Shown: positions 8,092-17,103 of the stretch, in pieces | Layout of the letters: every line of letters starts with the position of its first letter | Position numbering within the stretch: position 1 is the stretch's first letter | From: Streptomyces sp. LUP47B | GTDB taxonomy: Bacteria > Actinomycetota > Actinomycetes > Streptomycetales > Streptomycetaceae | Length of the DNA stretch: 64,000 nucleotides | Assembly: GCF_001746295.1 (NCBI RefSeq) | Contig: NZ_MJAH01000003.1 | Span: 554,575-618,574, forward strand | Reading direction: 5' to 3' | The notes under the pieces: model-generated | What the model was told of the DNA's origin: nothing | Databases searched by the model: none | Seen by the model: the letters and a program-made list of their open reading frames with translations, nothing else | Program-made: the position numbers and the translations under genes

Positions 8092-9297
8092 ATGATCTTC
8101 TCTGCGTTCGCTCGTCCTCCGTCGCCGACGACAACGAGGCCGACACGTCCACTGCTCGGCCCCAGTTGGTTCGCGGCCGTCATGGGCACCGGCATCGTCG
8201 CCGACGCGGCGGTCACCCTGCCGCGGGGTTGGCCATGGCTGCGGAACGCCGCGACGGTGGTCTGGCTGGCCGCCGCTGTGCTGTTGGTGCTGCTGGCTGT
8301 CGGCTATTTCCGGCAGAGGGCGGCGCGGTTGCACGCCGCTGATCCCGTAACGGTCCAGTTCTTCGGCGCACCGCCGATGGCGCTGCTCACGGTGGGCGCC
8401 GGGGCCCTGCTGCTCGGCCGACGAGTGATCGGGCTCCAGACGGCTCTGTACGTGGACTGGGTGCTGTGGTCCGCCGGCACCGCCCTCGGCCTGGTCACGG
8501 CCTGCGCCGTGCCCTACCTGATGGTGACCAGGCACCGGTTCGCGCCCGACGCGGCGTTCGGCGGCTGGTTGATGCCGGTGGTACCGCCGATGGTCTCCGC
8601 CGCGACGGGTGCGCTCCTGGTTCCCTACGCACCGGCCGGACAGGTACGCCTCGCGCTGCTGCTGAGCTGCTACGCGATGCTCGGCCTCGGACTCATCGCG
8701 TCTCTGCTGGTGCTGTCCATGATCTACGGCCGTCTGGTGCACCACGACGCGCCCACCGGAACGGTCGTGCCGACGGTGTGGATCGGCCTCGGAGCCCTGA
8801 GCCAGCCGATCACGGCGCTCGGGGCGCTGGCCGTGGCTGCCCCCAGTGCGCTGCCCGCGCCGTACCCGCGTGGCAGCGCCGTGTTCGCGCTGCTGGGCGG
8901 CTTGGTGATGTGGGGCTTCGCCATGCTGTGGCTGGCGCTCGCCGCAGGGCTGACCGCACGGACGATCCGGCACGGGTTGCCCTTCGCGCCGACGTGGTGG
9001 TCCTTCATCTTCCCGGTCGGCGCCTGCGTGACCGCCACCAGTGCTCTCGCGGCGCAGACCGGCTCGACCCTGTTCACCTGGGCGGCCGTCATTCTCTACG
9101 CGCTGCTCGTCCCGGCCTGGGTGGTGGTGGCCGTACATTCCCTGCGGCACGCCGCCAGGCACGTACGCCGGCGGCCCGAGGGCGACCGGGATCCGCGGCC
9201 CGGTGTGGCAACCGTGCTCGGCGACACCCTCACCACCTGCGGTGACGGCTGTGCGGCGGCCGGGGCGCGCGACCCGGCGGGCGACGCCGTCAGGTAG
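8092..9297 (+). CDS. TDT (TehA/SLAC1) family permease
   Basis: A 401-residue membrane protein with about ten transmembrane segments. The family's entry signature is present at LGPSWFAAVMGTGIVADA, and later helices carry WGFAMLWLAL and the PTWWSFIFPVGACVTAT segment. The tellurite-resistance/dicarboxylate transporter family exports anions such as sulfite, malate or tellurite-linked species. The C-terminal tail after the last helix is polar and holds two cysteines. The ATG at 8092 follows a short leader; an open frame runs further upstream but lacks a good start. A second member of this family is fused to DUF488 at 21.7-23.2 kb. Confidence 0.85.
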   Translation: MIFSAFARPPSPTTTRPTRPLLGPSWFAAVMGTGIVADAAVTLPRGWPWLRNAATVVWLAAAVLLVLLAVGYFRQRAARLHAADPVTVQFFGAPPMALLTVGAGALLLGRRVIGLQTALYVDWVLWSAGTALGLVTACAVPYLMVTRHRFAPDAAFGGWLMPVVPPMVSAATGALLVPYAPAGQVRLALLLSCYAMLGLGLIASLLVLSMIYGRLVHHDAPTGTVVPTVWIGLGALSQPITALGALAVAAPSALPAPYPRGSAVFALLGGLVMWGFAMLWLALAAGLTARTIRHGLPFAPTWWSFIFPVGACVTATSALAAQTGSTLFTWAAVILYALLVPAWVVVAVHSLRHAARHVRRRPEGDRDPRPGVATVLGDTLTTCGDGCAAAGARDPAGDAVR

Positions 9298-9356
9298 GTG
9301 CGCCGGCACTGACGCCGGTTCGGGACACCGACTCAACGCCGTGCGTTCCGGTTCGC

Positions 9357-9824
9357 TCAGTCTCCGACCATTTCCACGAACAGATCGGCCTCCCCGCGCA
9401 GAGCCGCGAGTCGTGCCATCTGTTCACCCATGCCTCGGGTTCCGGCCAGCGGTGTGCGGACGTGGGGCCAGAGGGATCGGACAAGGCTGACGTGGCGTGC
9501 GCCGCCGAGGGCGACGACGGGGTCGAGGAGCAGGCTGTCGTGCCGGGCCGCCTGCTCCAGGAGGACTTCCGCCGTCACGGCGCCGGTCGCGCCATGGGGT
9601 GTGTCGTACGGCTCGATGATGTCGTCGAGGTCGAGGAGGCCGTAGTGCGCGGAGAGGACGAGAATCCGGTCGGGTCGCAGTGCGTCGGCGGTCTTTCGAC
9701 ACGCACGGTGATACGAGCCGATGTACATGTCCGCCGCGCGTGCGGGTCGGTTCAGTTTGCGGCTGCCGCACGGGATGACGACGAGTTCTGGATTCCAGTA
9801 GTCGAGAGGGTCGGTGGGTGTCAT
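9357..9824 (-). CDS. DUF6884-like protein
   Basis: A 155-residue soluble protein with the opening VVIPCGSRKLNRPARAAD and MYIGSYHRACRKTADAL, and a DRILVLSAHYGLLDLDDIIEPYD segment. This pattern belongs to the DUF6884-type proteins found in Streptomyces and their phages, distantly like the YaaA fold. No catalytic function is established. AGGA precedes the ATG at 9824 by nine bases. It is an orphan between two plus-strand genes. Confidence 0.65.
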   Translation of the reverse strand: MTPTDPLDYWNPELVVIPCGSRKLNRPARAADMYIGSYHRACRKTADALRPDRILVLSAHYGLLDLDDIIEPYDTPHGATGAVTAEVLLEQAARHDSLLLDPVVALGGARHVSLVRSLWPHVRTPLAGTRGMGEQMARLAALRGEADLFVEMVGD

Positions 9825-10063
9825 GTATGTCGTCCTGCCTGCTTTTATGAGATGTCAGCGGCCCCGCACATCGCAGCGTGTCAGCTGAAGGCCGCCGCAC
9901 TGATGCCATGTCCCGATGTGAGGCCGTTGTGTCCAATCCGGGAGTCCTTTCCGCTCCGGCGATGTCCTAGCCTCGCGGGTGTGACACGAACGGGCTGACT
10001 CGCCTCCCACCGACGTGAGGTGAGAACCGTGGGTCCCATGAGGGACGACCAGGCGGCCCGGCC

Positions 10064-12850
10064 GTGTCGACCATCGGTTTTTCCAGATCAGGGAAGAAGG
10101 CGATCCACCTCGTGGCATCGCGATCACGCACCGGGGAACCGGTGCTTCATGGGCTCGCATTCGGCCTCAACGAATGGCTCGTGGACGAACAGTACGAGCG
10201 GTACCTGAACAACCCCGACTCGGTCGACGAGGCATGGAGACAATTCTTCACCTCGTCGGCAACCGTACCGGCGCAGTCGACCGGTACGACCGTGACGGCG
10301 CACGAAGACGCGGAGGAGGCGGCGGTCAAGGCCGTCCGGGTCGCCGCGCTCATCCACGCGTACCGCGTACGCGGACATCTGGTCGCCGACACCGACCCGC
10401 TCACCGGCCCGACGGCCACGCACCCCGAACTCGACATCACGGCGTTCGGACTGCGGGAGGCTGATCTGGAAAGGGAGTTCGTCGTCGACGGATTCGCCGG
10501 ACGGGTCACCATGAAACTCCGGGACGTTCTCCACGTCCTGCGGGAATCGTACTGCAGGACTGTCGGCACTGAATACATGCACATCCAGTCCTTCGGCGAA
10601 CGATGCTGGATCCAGCAGCGCATCGAATCGCCTGAGTCCCGGCGTGACCGGGCCGAACAGTTGCAGATTCTGTACAGGCTGGGGGCGGCTGAGGCTTTCG
10701 AGACGTTCCTGCAGACCAAGTACGTGGGTCAGAAAAGGTATTCACTCGAAGGCGCCGAGTCGGCGATCGTACTCCTCGACGCCTTGTTGCTTCGTTCCAT
10801 CGGGCAGGGAATGAAGGAAGCCGTCATCGGAATGGCGCACCGGGGCCGGCTCAATGTGCTGGCCAACATCGTCGGTAAGTCCTACACGGACATTTTCCAC
10901 GAGTTCGAGGACGTGGTGGACGTTCGCTCGGTGCAGGGATCCGGCGACGTGAAATACCACCTGGGTGCCGAGGGCACCTACCGTGCTCTGAACGGCGGCA
11001 CGATCTCGGTCTCCGTAGTGGCGAACCCCTCGCATCTGGAGATCGTCGGACCGGTCGCCCAGGGAGTCGTCCGCGGCAAGCAGGACAAGGCCACAGACGG
11101 TGACGAAGCGGCCGACGTCCTGGCGATCGCCATCCACGGCGATGCCGCGTTCGCCGGTCAGGGTGTGGTCTCCGAGACGCTGAACATGTCGCAGCTGCCC
11201 GGCTACCGCACCGGTGGAACGGTCCATCTGGTCATCAACAACCAGCTGGGCTTCACGACCTCGGCCGCCAACGCGCGCTCGAGTGCCTATGCCACTGACG
11301 TGGCTCGGGCGGTCCAGGCCCCGATCCTCCACGTCAACGGAGACGACCCCGAAGCCGTCGCCCGGGTCGCACGCCTGGCCTTCGACTACCGCCAGGCCTT
11401 CCACAAGGACGTCGTGGTGGACCTGATCTGCTACCGGCGCCACGGACACAGCGAGGTCGACGACCCGTCCATCACGCAGCCCGCGATGTACGACCGCATC
11501 GACGCCACGCCTTCGGTGCGCACGCTGTACGCCGAGTCGCTGGTTCGGCGCGGGGACATCGACGAGCGGCAGGTGAAGGGTGCCCTCCAGGACTTCCGGG
11601 GACACCTCGAGCGCGCCTTCGCCGAAACCCGGACGCCGGCGCCCGCCTCCGTGCACCCCGTTGACCATCAGGTCGCCGAGGACGAAGTCGTCCCCGAGGT
11701 GGTGACCGCGATCACGGAGGCGACCGCCCGCTACGTCATCGCCTCGCAGACCGCGCTGCCGCAGGGCTTCACCGCGCACCCGCGCGTTCTGCCCCAGCTC
11801 CAAAGGCGTGCCGCGATGCCGGACGCGGGGACGATCGACTGGGCCGCCGCGGAGACTCTGGCCATCGGCTCCCTGTTGCTGGACGGTGTTCCGGTGCGGC
11901 TGACCGGGCAGGATTCCCGCCGCGGCACGTTCGGCCAACGGCATGCCGTGCTCACCGACCGGCGCACCGGCACGGAGCACACACCGCTGAGGTCTCTCGG
12001 CCGGCAGACCGCGGACTTCACGCCCTACGACTCGATGCTGTCCGAACTGGCCGCGCTTGCCTTCGAGTACGGCTACTCCCTGGCGCGCCCCGAAGCACTC
12101 GTGCTGTGGGAGGCCCAGTTCGGCGACTTCGCCGACGGCGCCCAGACGGTCGTCGACGAGTACATCTCGTCGGCGGAACAGAAATGGGGGCAGCGCTCCG
12201 GGGTGACACTCCTGCTGCCGCACGGCTTGGAGGGTCAGGGACCGGACCACTCCTCCGGCAGGATCGAACGATTCCTCCAGCTGTGCGCGCAGGACAACAT
12301 GACCGTCGCTGTGCCCACACTGCCCAGCAACTACTTCCATCTGCTCAGGCAGCAAGCCCTCGACGAGCGCAGACGGCCACTGATCGTCTTCACTCCGAAG
12401 TCGATGCTGCGGTCGAAGGCGGCCACCTCCACCCTGGCGGAGTTCACGACGGGCTCCTTCCGCGCGGTCGTCCCCGACGAGACGGTGGACGCCGCCGGGG
12501 TCCGGCGCGTGCTCGTGTGCTCGGGGAAGGTCTTCTACGACCTGGACGCCCACCGGCGGACCTCCGGCCAGGCGGATACCGCTGTCGTCCGCCTGGAGCG
12601 TCTCCACCCGTTCCCCGCTGAGGAACTCCGCACGGAGCTCTCGCGCTTCCCCGCCGGGGTTGAGGTGCGGTGGGTGCAGGAGGAGCCGGAGAACCAAGGC
12701 GCCTGGTCTTTCCTGTCGCCGCGCGTCCATCGGCTGACCGATCGGCCCGTCGGGTGCGTCAGCCGGCCGGAGGCCCCGGCTCCCGCAGTGGGCTCCGCCC
12801 GGCGTCATGCCGATGAGCAGCGGGATCTCGTGGTGTCGGCCTTCCGCTGA
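10064..12850 (+). CDS. 2-oxoglutarate dehydrogenase E1-type protein, without the acyltransferase domain
   Basis: A 928-residue thiamine-diphosphate enzyme of the OGDH E1 family. It has the N-terminal binding helix NEWLVDEQYERYLNNPDSV, the active-site segment HRGRLNVLANI, the cofactor site HGDAAFAGQGVVSETLNM followed by VINNQLGFTT, and a transketolase-like second half. Typical actinobacterial KGD proteins are about 1,200-1,270 residues because an E2-like acyltransferase domain follows the N-terminus; here the sequence passes directly into the E1 core. No E2 or E3 gene is adjacent. It is probably a second, accessory copy. The GTG start at 10064 is uncertain; in-frame GTG codons lie downstream. 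Confidence 0.88.
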   Translation: MSTIGFSRSGKKAIHLVASRSRTGEPVLHGLAFGLNEWLVDEQYERYLNNPDSVDEAWRQFFTSSATVPAQSTGTTVTAHEDAEEAAVKAVRVAALIHAYRVRGHLVADTDPLTGPTATHPELDITAFGLREADLEREFVVDGFAGRVTMKLRDVLHVLRESYCRTVGTEYMHIQSFGERCWIQQRIESPESRRDRAEQLQILYRLGAAEAFETFLQTKYVGQKRYSLEGAESAIVLLDALLLRSIGQGMKEAVIGMAHRGRLNVLANIVGKSYTDIFHEFEDVVDVRSVQGSGDVKYHLGAEGTYRALNGGTISVSVVANPSHLEIVGPVAQGVVRGKQDKATDGDEAADVLAIAIHGDAAFAGQGVVSETLNMSQLPGYRTGGTVHLVINNQLGFTTSAANARSSAYATDVARAVQAPILHVNGDDPEAVARVARLAFDYRQAFHKDVVVDLICYRRHGHSEVDDPSITQPAMYDRIDATPSVRTLYAESLVRRGDIDERQVKGALQDFRGHLERAFAETRTPAPASVHPVDHQVAEDEVVPEVVTAITEATARYVIASQTALPQGFTAHPRVLPQLQRRAAMPDAGTIDWAAAETLAIGSLLLDGVPVRLTGQDSRRGTFGQRHAVLTDRRTGTEHTPLRSLGRQTADFTPYDSMLSELAALAFEYGYSLARPEALVLWEAQFGDFADGAQTVVDEYISSAEQKWGQRSGVTLLLPHGLEGQGPDHSSGRIERFLQLCAQDNMTVAVPTLPSNYFHLLRQQALDERRRPLIVFTPKSMLRSKAATSTLAEFTTGSFRAVVPDETVDAAGVRRVLVCSGKVFYDLDAHRRTSGQADTAVVRLERLHPFPAEELRTELSRFPAGVEVRWVQEEPENQGAWSFLSPRVHRLTDRPVGCVSRPEAPAPAVGSARRHADEQRDLVVSAFR

Positions 12851-13048
12851 CTCCGCCGCCGACGCGGCGCGGCCGTCAGGCTCATCGGGGCCGACATCCG
12901 ACGGCCGTGCCTCCGACCGTATCTGGACGAGCCGCGGGATTCCCGGTCCGGCGCACTGCTCTCCGCGGATCGATCCGCCCGAACCGAAGGCCCCGCATCG
13001 AGCCCGTGACCGGTTTCCCGCCGCGGGCTCACCTGGGTCGGTGACGTG
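12851..13048. other. spacer
   Basis: Non-coding as far as I can see. It separates the E1 gene from the MFS relic on the other strand. No clear hairpin terminator is visible. Confidence 0.4.
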
Positions 13049-13426
13049 TCAGGCCGCGCGTTGCCGTGACGTCTTGCGCACCGTCCGGATGGTGGCAGCG
13101 GTCGGTCGGGTGGATGCCGATGAACCCGAGCCGGCGCCGAAGGCCCTCACACCGGCAGCGACGGCGAAGCTGAGGACGTAACGGGCCGCGATGGCGGTCG
13201 TAGCATCGATGCCCGCATGCCACAGCGAGGTGGCGTGGCTGGTGCCCACCGAGACCGGAGCGGCCAGACCGATGGCGCTGCCGATCTGCAGGGACGCGTT
13301 GTTCATGCTGATGGCGACGCCCGTGTCCGCACCCGTTGCGCCGTCCACTCGGCGACGGTGAGTCCGACGAGCACCAGGCCGCCCCCCAGGGCCACGAGGT
13401 TCATCCCGGGCAGCACGTCGGTCATG
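13049..13426 (-). pseudogene. MFS (DHA2-type) transporter, C-terminal remnant
   Basis: Reading leftward from 13426 one frame gives DVLPGMNLVALGGGLVLVGLTVA, a late transmembrane helix of DHA2 drug exporters. After a frame change near 13345 the sequence continues as TGVAISMNNASLQIGSAIGLA, corresponding to the conserved ASGLxNTxQQxGxAxGLA helix. A last hydrophobic helix, TAIAARYVLSFAVAAGVRAFG, follows. The first two thirds of the transporter are missing. It is frameshifted and without a start, so inactive. Confidence 0.6.
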
Positions 13427-13513
13427 TACGGGGATCTGAGACGGTTCGCAATCCGGTGACCGTAGGCTGTCCGTCGCGCAAGGAGCCGTAGGCGGAGGGA
13501 AGTTGCTCCTCTG

Positions 13514-14533
13514 CTAGGAGGAGACCCCGTCGGGCGCGGGATCTTCCGCGCCGACGCCGGTCGTTCGGAAGCTGGTCCGGTAGGCGCCAGGGGTCACGCC
13601 CAGGCGTCGCACGAACGCCCTGCGGAGCGACTCGGATGAGCCGAACCCGGTGCGTCGCGCGACCACTGACATCGGGTCATCACCCGTCTCCAGCATCGCC
13701 TGGGCGGCTTCCAGCCTGATGTCCTCCACATACCGGGCCGGTGTCGTGCCCACCTCTTCGTGGAAGAGCCGGGTCATGTGCCGGACACTGACGCCCGCCC
13801 GGCGAGCCATGGCCGACAGCGTGTGATTGGCCCCCGGGTTCTCGGCGACCGCGTCCAGGACCCCGCGGAGCATCTCCTGACGGGTGTGGGGGGCCAGCGA
13901 GCGGACGCTGAACTGGGACTGGCCACCGGGCCGTTGCATGAAGACGACCATGTCCTTGGCCACCGCTCGTGCGACCTCGGCGCCGTGATGGTCCTCGACC
14001 AGCGCCAGCGACAGGTCGATACCGGCGGTGACACCCGCCGACGTCATCATCCGCCCGTCCCGCACGAAGATGGCGTCCGGATCGACCCGCACGGACGGGA
14101 AGCGCAGGGCCAGTTCCCGTGTGTGCCGCCAGTGCGTCGTGGCGCGGCGACGGTCCAGGAGTCCCGCCGCCGCCAGCAGGAACGCTCCCGTGCACACCGA
14201 TGCTGTGCAGTTGGCCTGGTCACTCAGGCGTCGCACCACATCCAGCAGAGCGTCGTCCTTGATCACCGTCTCCCATTCCGGGCCGCCCGGGATCACCAGG
14301 ATGTCGGACGGCTCAGTGAGGTCGTCGACAGAGAGATCGGCGCCCAGACGGGTTCCGGCGGAGGTGATCACCTCGGCGCCGTCCTGCGAGACGATCTCAA
14401 CCCGGTAGCGTCCGCCGAACTCGTTCGCCGTCGTGAACACCTCGATGGGACCTGTCACGTCCAGCAGTCGCACCCCCGGGAAGACGAACACGGTCACGGT
14501 GCGCGAGCCCGCTCCACGGTGCTCATGATGCAT
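13514..14533 (-). CDS. GlxA-type AraC family transcriptional regulator
   Basis: A 339-residue regulator with an N-terminal DJ-1/PfpI-like domain (VFPGVRLLDVTGPIEVF, then ILVIPGGPEWE and ASVCTGAFLLAAAGLLD) and a C-terminal AraC double helix-turn-helix (SVRHMTRLFHEEVGTTPARYVEDIRLEAAQAML, then VARRTGFGSSESLRRAFVRRLGVTPGAYR). The start at 14533 is fixed by a perfect AGGAGG six bases upstream. It diverges from the DJ-1/VOC/peroxiredoxin run beginning at 14968, which is the obvious target. The ligand is unknown. Confidence 0.88.
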   Translation of the reverse strand: MHHEHRGAGSRTVTVFVFPGVRLLDVTGPIEVFTTANEFGGRYRVEIVSQDGAEVITSAGTRLGADLSVDDLTEPSDILVIPGGPEWETVIKDDALLDVVRRLSDQANCTASVCTGAFLLAAAGLLDRRRATTHWRHTRELALRFPSVRVDPDAIFVRDGRMMTSAGVTAGIDLSLALVEDHHGAEVARAVAKDMVVFMQRPGGQSQFSVRSLAPHTRQEMLRGVLDAVAENPGANHTLSAMARRAGVSVRHMTRLFHEEVGTTPARYVEDIRLEAAQAMLETGDDPMSVVARRTGFGSSESLRRAFVRRLGVTPGAYRTSFRTTGVGAEDPAPDGVSS

Positions 14534-14967
14534 GGAATGCCTCCTGGACGATGCCTGTGAGCGCTGAACGGCCGAGACGCCGCCGACACCGTGCGGGTCG
14601 GCGCGCTGCCGCTCTTCAAGGCGGGGTCGCGACGGATGTCCGTGCGCCCAACGTACGCAGGCGACCCGCGCAGACGCTACGACCGGCTCCCTCCCTGCTG
14701 GGAGGTACGGCATCTCAGTCCTGTTCTCCGGCGGAGACCGGCAGCGGCGGCGGCGTGGAGCGCTTCTCATGCGGGCCGGCAGCCGGGCAGGACCGGAGGC
14801 ATTGAGCGAGAGCGTGATCGCGCCGACGGACCCGGCGCAGTGGCCAGGGACGCCGACCAGGGTGTTCCACGGGTGCGACCGACCGCCGCGCGCGGGAGCG
14901 TGGAGGGCATGGCGATTTCGCGGTGCGTACGGCTGCCGCGAGCCCGGGACGACAGGAGTGATCGCAG
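14534..14967. other. divergent promoter region, regulator and DJ-1 gene
   Basis: This 434-base spacer contains the regulator's Shine-Dalgarno at its left end and AGGAG ten bases before the DJ-1 start at its right end. I see no other gene and no strong palindrome. Confidence 0.4.
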
Positions 14968-15660
14968 ATGGCGAAGATACTGTTCGTGGTGTCCGGTGCC
15001 ACGTACCTGACGCTGAAGGACGGCACCAGGCACGCCACCGGTTACTGGGCCGAGGAGTTCGCGGCCCCGTACAAGCAACTCACCGAAGCCGGCCACCAGG
15101 TCGTCGTCGCGACACCCAACGGGGTGACTCCGAACGTCGACATGATGAGCCTGCGGCCCGAGATGGCGGGCGGTGTGGAGGCGGCCCTCGAACTGGAGGC
15201 CATCATCCGCTCCGCGGAGGTCATGCGCCGGCCGCTTCAGCTGTCCGACGTGCGACTCGGGGACTACGACGCGGTGTACCTGCCCGGTGGCCACGGTCCC
15301 ATGGAGGACATGTGGGTGGACGCCGACGCGGGACGGCTCCTCACCGAACAGCTCGAGTCGGGCAGGCCGCTCTTCATCGTGTGCCACGCCCCCGCCGCGA
15401 TGCTGGCCACACGGATCCACGGCGTGTCGCCGTTCAAGGGCTACCGGGTCACATGCTTCACCAACGACGAGGAGGAGGCCGTCGGGCTCGCCTCCAAGAC
15501 GCAGTGGCTGCTGGAGGACGAGCTCAAGGAACTCGGCGTCGACTTCAGCCGTGGCGAGATCTGGAAGCCGTACATGGTTGAGGACCGGAACCTTGTCACC
15601 GGGCAGAACCCCCACTCCGCCGCTGTACTCGGAGAGCGGTTGTTGCAGGTCGTGAAGTAG
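14968..15660 (+). CDS. DJ-1/PfpI (Hsp31-like) type 1 glutamine amidotransferase-fold protein
   Basis: A 230-residue protein of the DJ-1/PfpI superfamily. Its candidate catalytic cysteine is Cys139 in FIVCHAPAAML, next to His140. An acidic residue at 29/30 (WAEEF) and the LPGGHGPMEDM turn complete the Hsp31-type site. Members act as glyoxalase III, deglycases or chaperones; which applies here is unknown. It heads a run with a VOC protein (41-base gap) and a peroxiredoxin-like protein. This suggests reactive-carbonyl or oxidative stress defence under the divergent GlxA-type regulator. Confidence 0.85.
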   Translation: MAKILFVVSGATYLTLKDGTRHATGYWAEEFAAPYKQLTEAGHQVVVATPNGVTPNVDMMSLRPEMAGGVEAALELEAIIRSAEVMRRPLQLSDVRLGDYDAVYLPGGHGPMEDMWVDADAGRLLTEQLESGRPLFIVCHAPAAMLATRIHGVSPFKGYRVTCFTNDEEEAVGLASKTQWLLEDELKELGVDFSRGEIWKPYMVEDRNLVTGQNPHSAAVLGERLLQVVK

Positions 15661-15701
15661 CTCGCGAAGACGGTCGTGTTCCAACACGGGAGGCACAGGT
15701 C

Positions 15702-16319
15702 ATGGACATGAAGCTGGAGGTCGTGGTGGTGCCGGTGACCGACGTCGACCGGGCCAAGGACTTCTACACGACGTTGGGCTGGCGGCTCGACGCGGAGGTC
15801 GCCATGGACGAGAACTTCCGGGTCGTGCAGGTCACCCCGCCGGGTTCCTCGGCGTCCGTCATCTTCGGTACCTCGGTCACGTCCCAGGTACCGGGCTCCG
15901 CTCAGGGCCTGCATCTGGTCGTGGACGACATCGTCGGTGCCCACGACGAGCTGAAGCGGCTCGGCGTCGATGTCAGCGATGTGTTCCACGACGCCGGCGG
16001 CGTCTTCCACCACGCCGGCACCGACGCGCGGGTGCCCGGTCCGGACCCGCAGCGCGCCAGCTACGGCTCGTTCCTGTCGTTCAGCGACCCCGACGGCAAC
16101 GGCTGGCTGCTGCAGGAGATCACCACCCGGCTGCCGGGACGGCTGGACCCGGCCTCCACGGTGTTCGCCTCGGCCGAGGACATGGCCGCCGCGCTGCGCC
16201 GCGCCGCGGCGGCACATGGCGAGCACGAAGCGAGGACCGGCGCGGAGGACCCGGACTGGCCGGACTGGTACGCGCGGTACATGGTGCGGGAACAGGCCGG
16301 TAGCGAATTGCCGTCCTGA
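15702..16319 (+). CDS. VOC (glyoxalase/bleomycin resistance) family protein
   Basis: A 205-residue protein with one VOC domain in the first 145 residues (KLEVVVVPVTDVDRAKDFYTTLGW and the closing FSDPDGNGWLLQEI). A C-terminal extension is rich in Ala and Glu and ends DPDWPDWYARYMVREQ. The extension is seen in a subset of actinobacterial VOC proteins. A GGGAGG site lies upstream of the ATG. Probably co-transcribed with the DJ-1 gene. Metal ligands and substrate cannot be settled by eye. Confidence 0.82.
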   Translation: MDMKLEVVVVPVTDVDRAKDFYTTLGWRLDAEVAMDENFRVVQVTPPGSSASVIFGTSVTSQVPGSAQGLHLVVDDIVGAHDELKRLGVDVSDVFHDAGGVFHHAGTDARVPGPDPQRASYGSFLSFSDPDGNGWLLQEITTRLPGRLDPASTVFASAEDMAAALRRAAAAHGEHEARTGAEDPDWPDWYARYMVREQAGSELPS

Positions 16320-16396
16320 GGGCGGCCGAGGACGGGCAGAGGCGGCCGAGCGGATCCGGGCCTTCCTGACACCGACGGAGAGAGGCGGTTGAGCTC

Positions 16397-16996
16397 ATGC
16401 GTCCCGACATCGTCCCAGGGGGGATATTTCCGGACTTCGCGCTGCCCGATCACACCGGAGAGGTCCGTACGCTCAGCGAGCTGCAGGGCAGCGACCCCTT
16501 GGTGCTCACTCTGGCGCGAGGGCACTACTGCCCGAAGGAGCACCAGCAGCACCGCGAGATGGCGTCGGTGCTCCAGCCGAAGGCCGCGGTCGCCTACACA
16601 CAGATAGTGACGATCGCCACCGACGAACATCACACACTGCAGGAGTTCCGTCTCTCGGTCGGCGCCCAGTGGCCGTTCCTGTCCGATCCGGGCAGGACGG
16701 TCCAGCGGGCACTCGACATCCAGGAGTACACCGACCCCGACCATGATCCGATGATCCCGCACACGCTGGTGCTCAAGCCGGGGCTGATCGTGCACAGCGT
16801 CTACAACGGCTACTGGTTCTGGGGCCGCCCCTCGCCCTACGACCTGTGGCGCGACCTCGCCGCTGCCACGCGGGAGATCCGACCGGACTGGGACCTGAGC
16901 ACTCCCGGCCTGCGCGAGGCCTGGGACTCCGGCGACCACTCGGCGTTCCACGGCTGGGACAGGCGTGCGGCCGACGCGGCAGCGCGGGTCCGATAG
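16397..16996 (+). CDS. peroxiredoxin/redoxin-domain protein
   Basis: A 199-residue thioredoxin-fold protein starting with GGIFPDFALPDHTGEVRTL, the usual AhpC/TSA entry. A single candidate peroxidatic cysteine is at residue 45 in ARGHYCPKEHQQH, replacing the more common PxxxTxxC loop, and no resolving cysteine is evident. It has the FLSDPGRTVQRALDI segment and a C-terminal tryptophan-rich part. It likely reduces peroxides by a one-cysteine mechanism or is a redoxin of unknown partner. Third gene of the run, 77 bases after the VOC gene. Confidence 0.78.
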   Translation: MRPDIVPGGIFPDFALPDHTGEVRTLSELQGSDPLVLTLARGHYCPKEHQQHREMASVLQPKAAVAYTQIVTIATDEHHTLQEFRLSVGAQWPFLSDPGRTVQRALDIQEYTDPDHDPMIPHTLVLKPGLIVHSVYNGYWFWGRPSPYDLWRDLAAATREIRPDWDLSTPGLREAWDSGDHSAFHGWDRRAADAAARVR

Positions 16997-17103
16997 ACGC
17001 GGCCCCTCGACGGCGAGGCTCCCGCCAGGTGAAGGTGCGTGCCACCGCGACACCGCTGTAGCGTGCAATGTGTCGGGCGGGAAACCGGCAGAGGCGGGCA
17101 ACG

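Noticed and set aside
10742..12808. A 688-codon open frame antisense to the E1 gene
   Set aside because: It is a by-product of high GC third positions; composition is Gly/Arg/Val-rich with no domain, and the sense strand encodes a clear enzyme.
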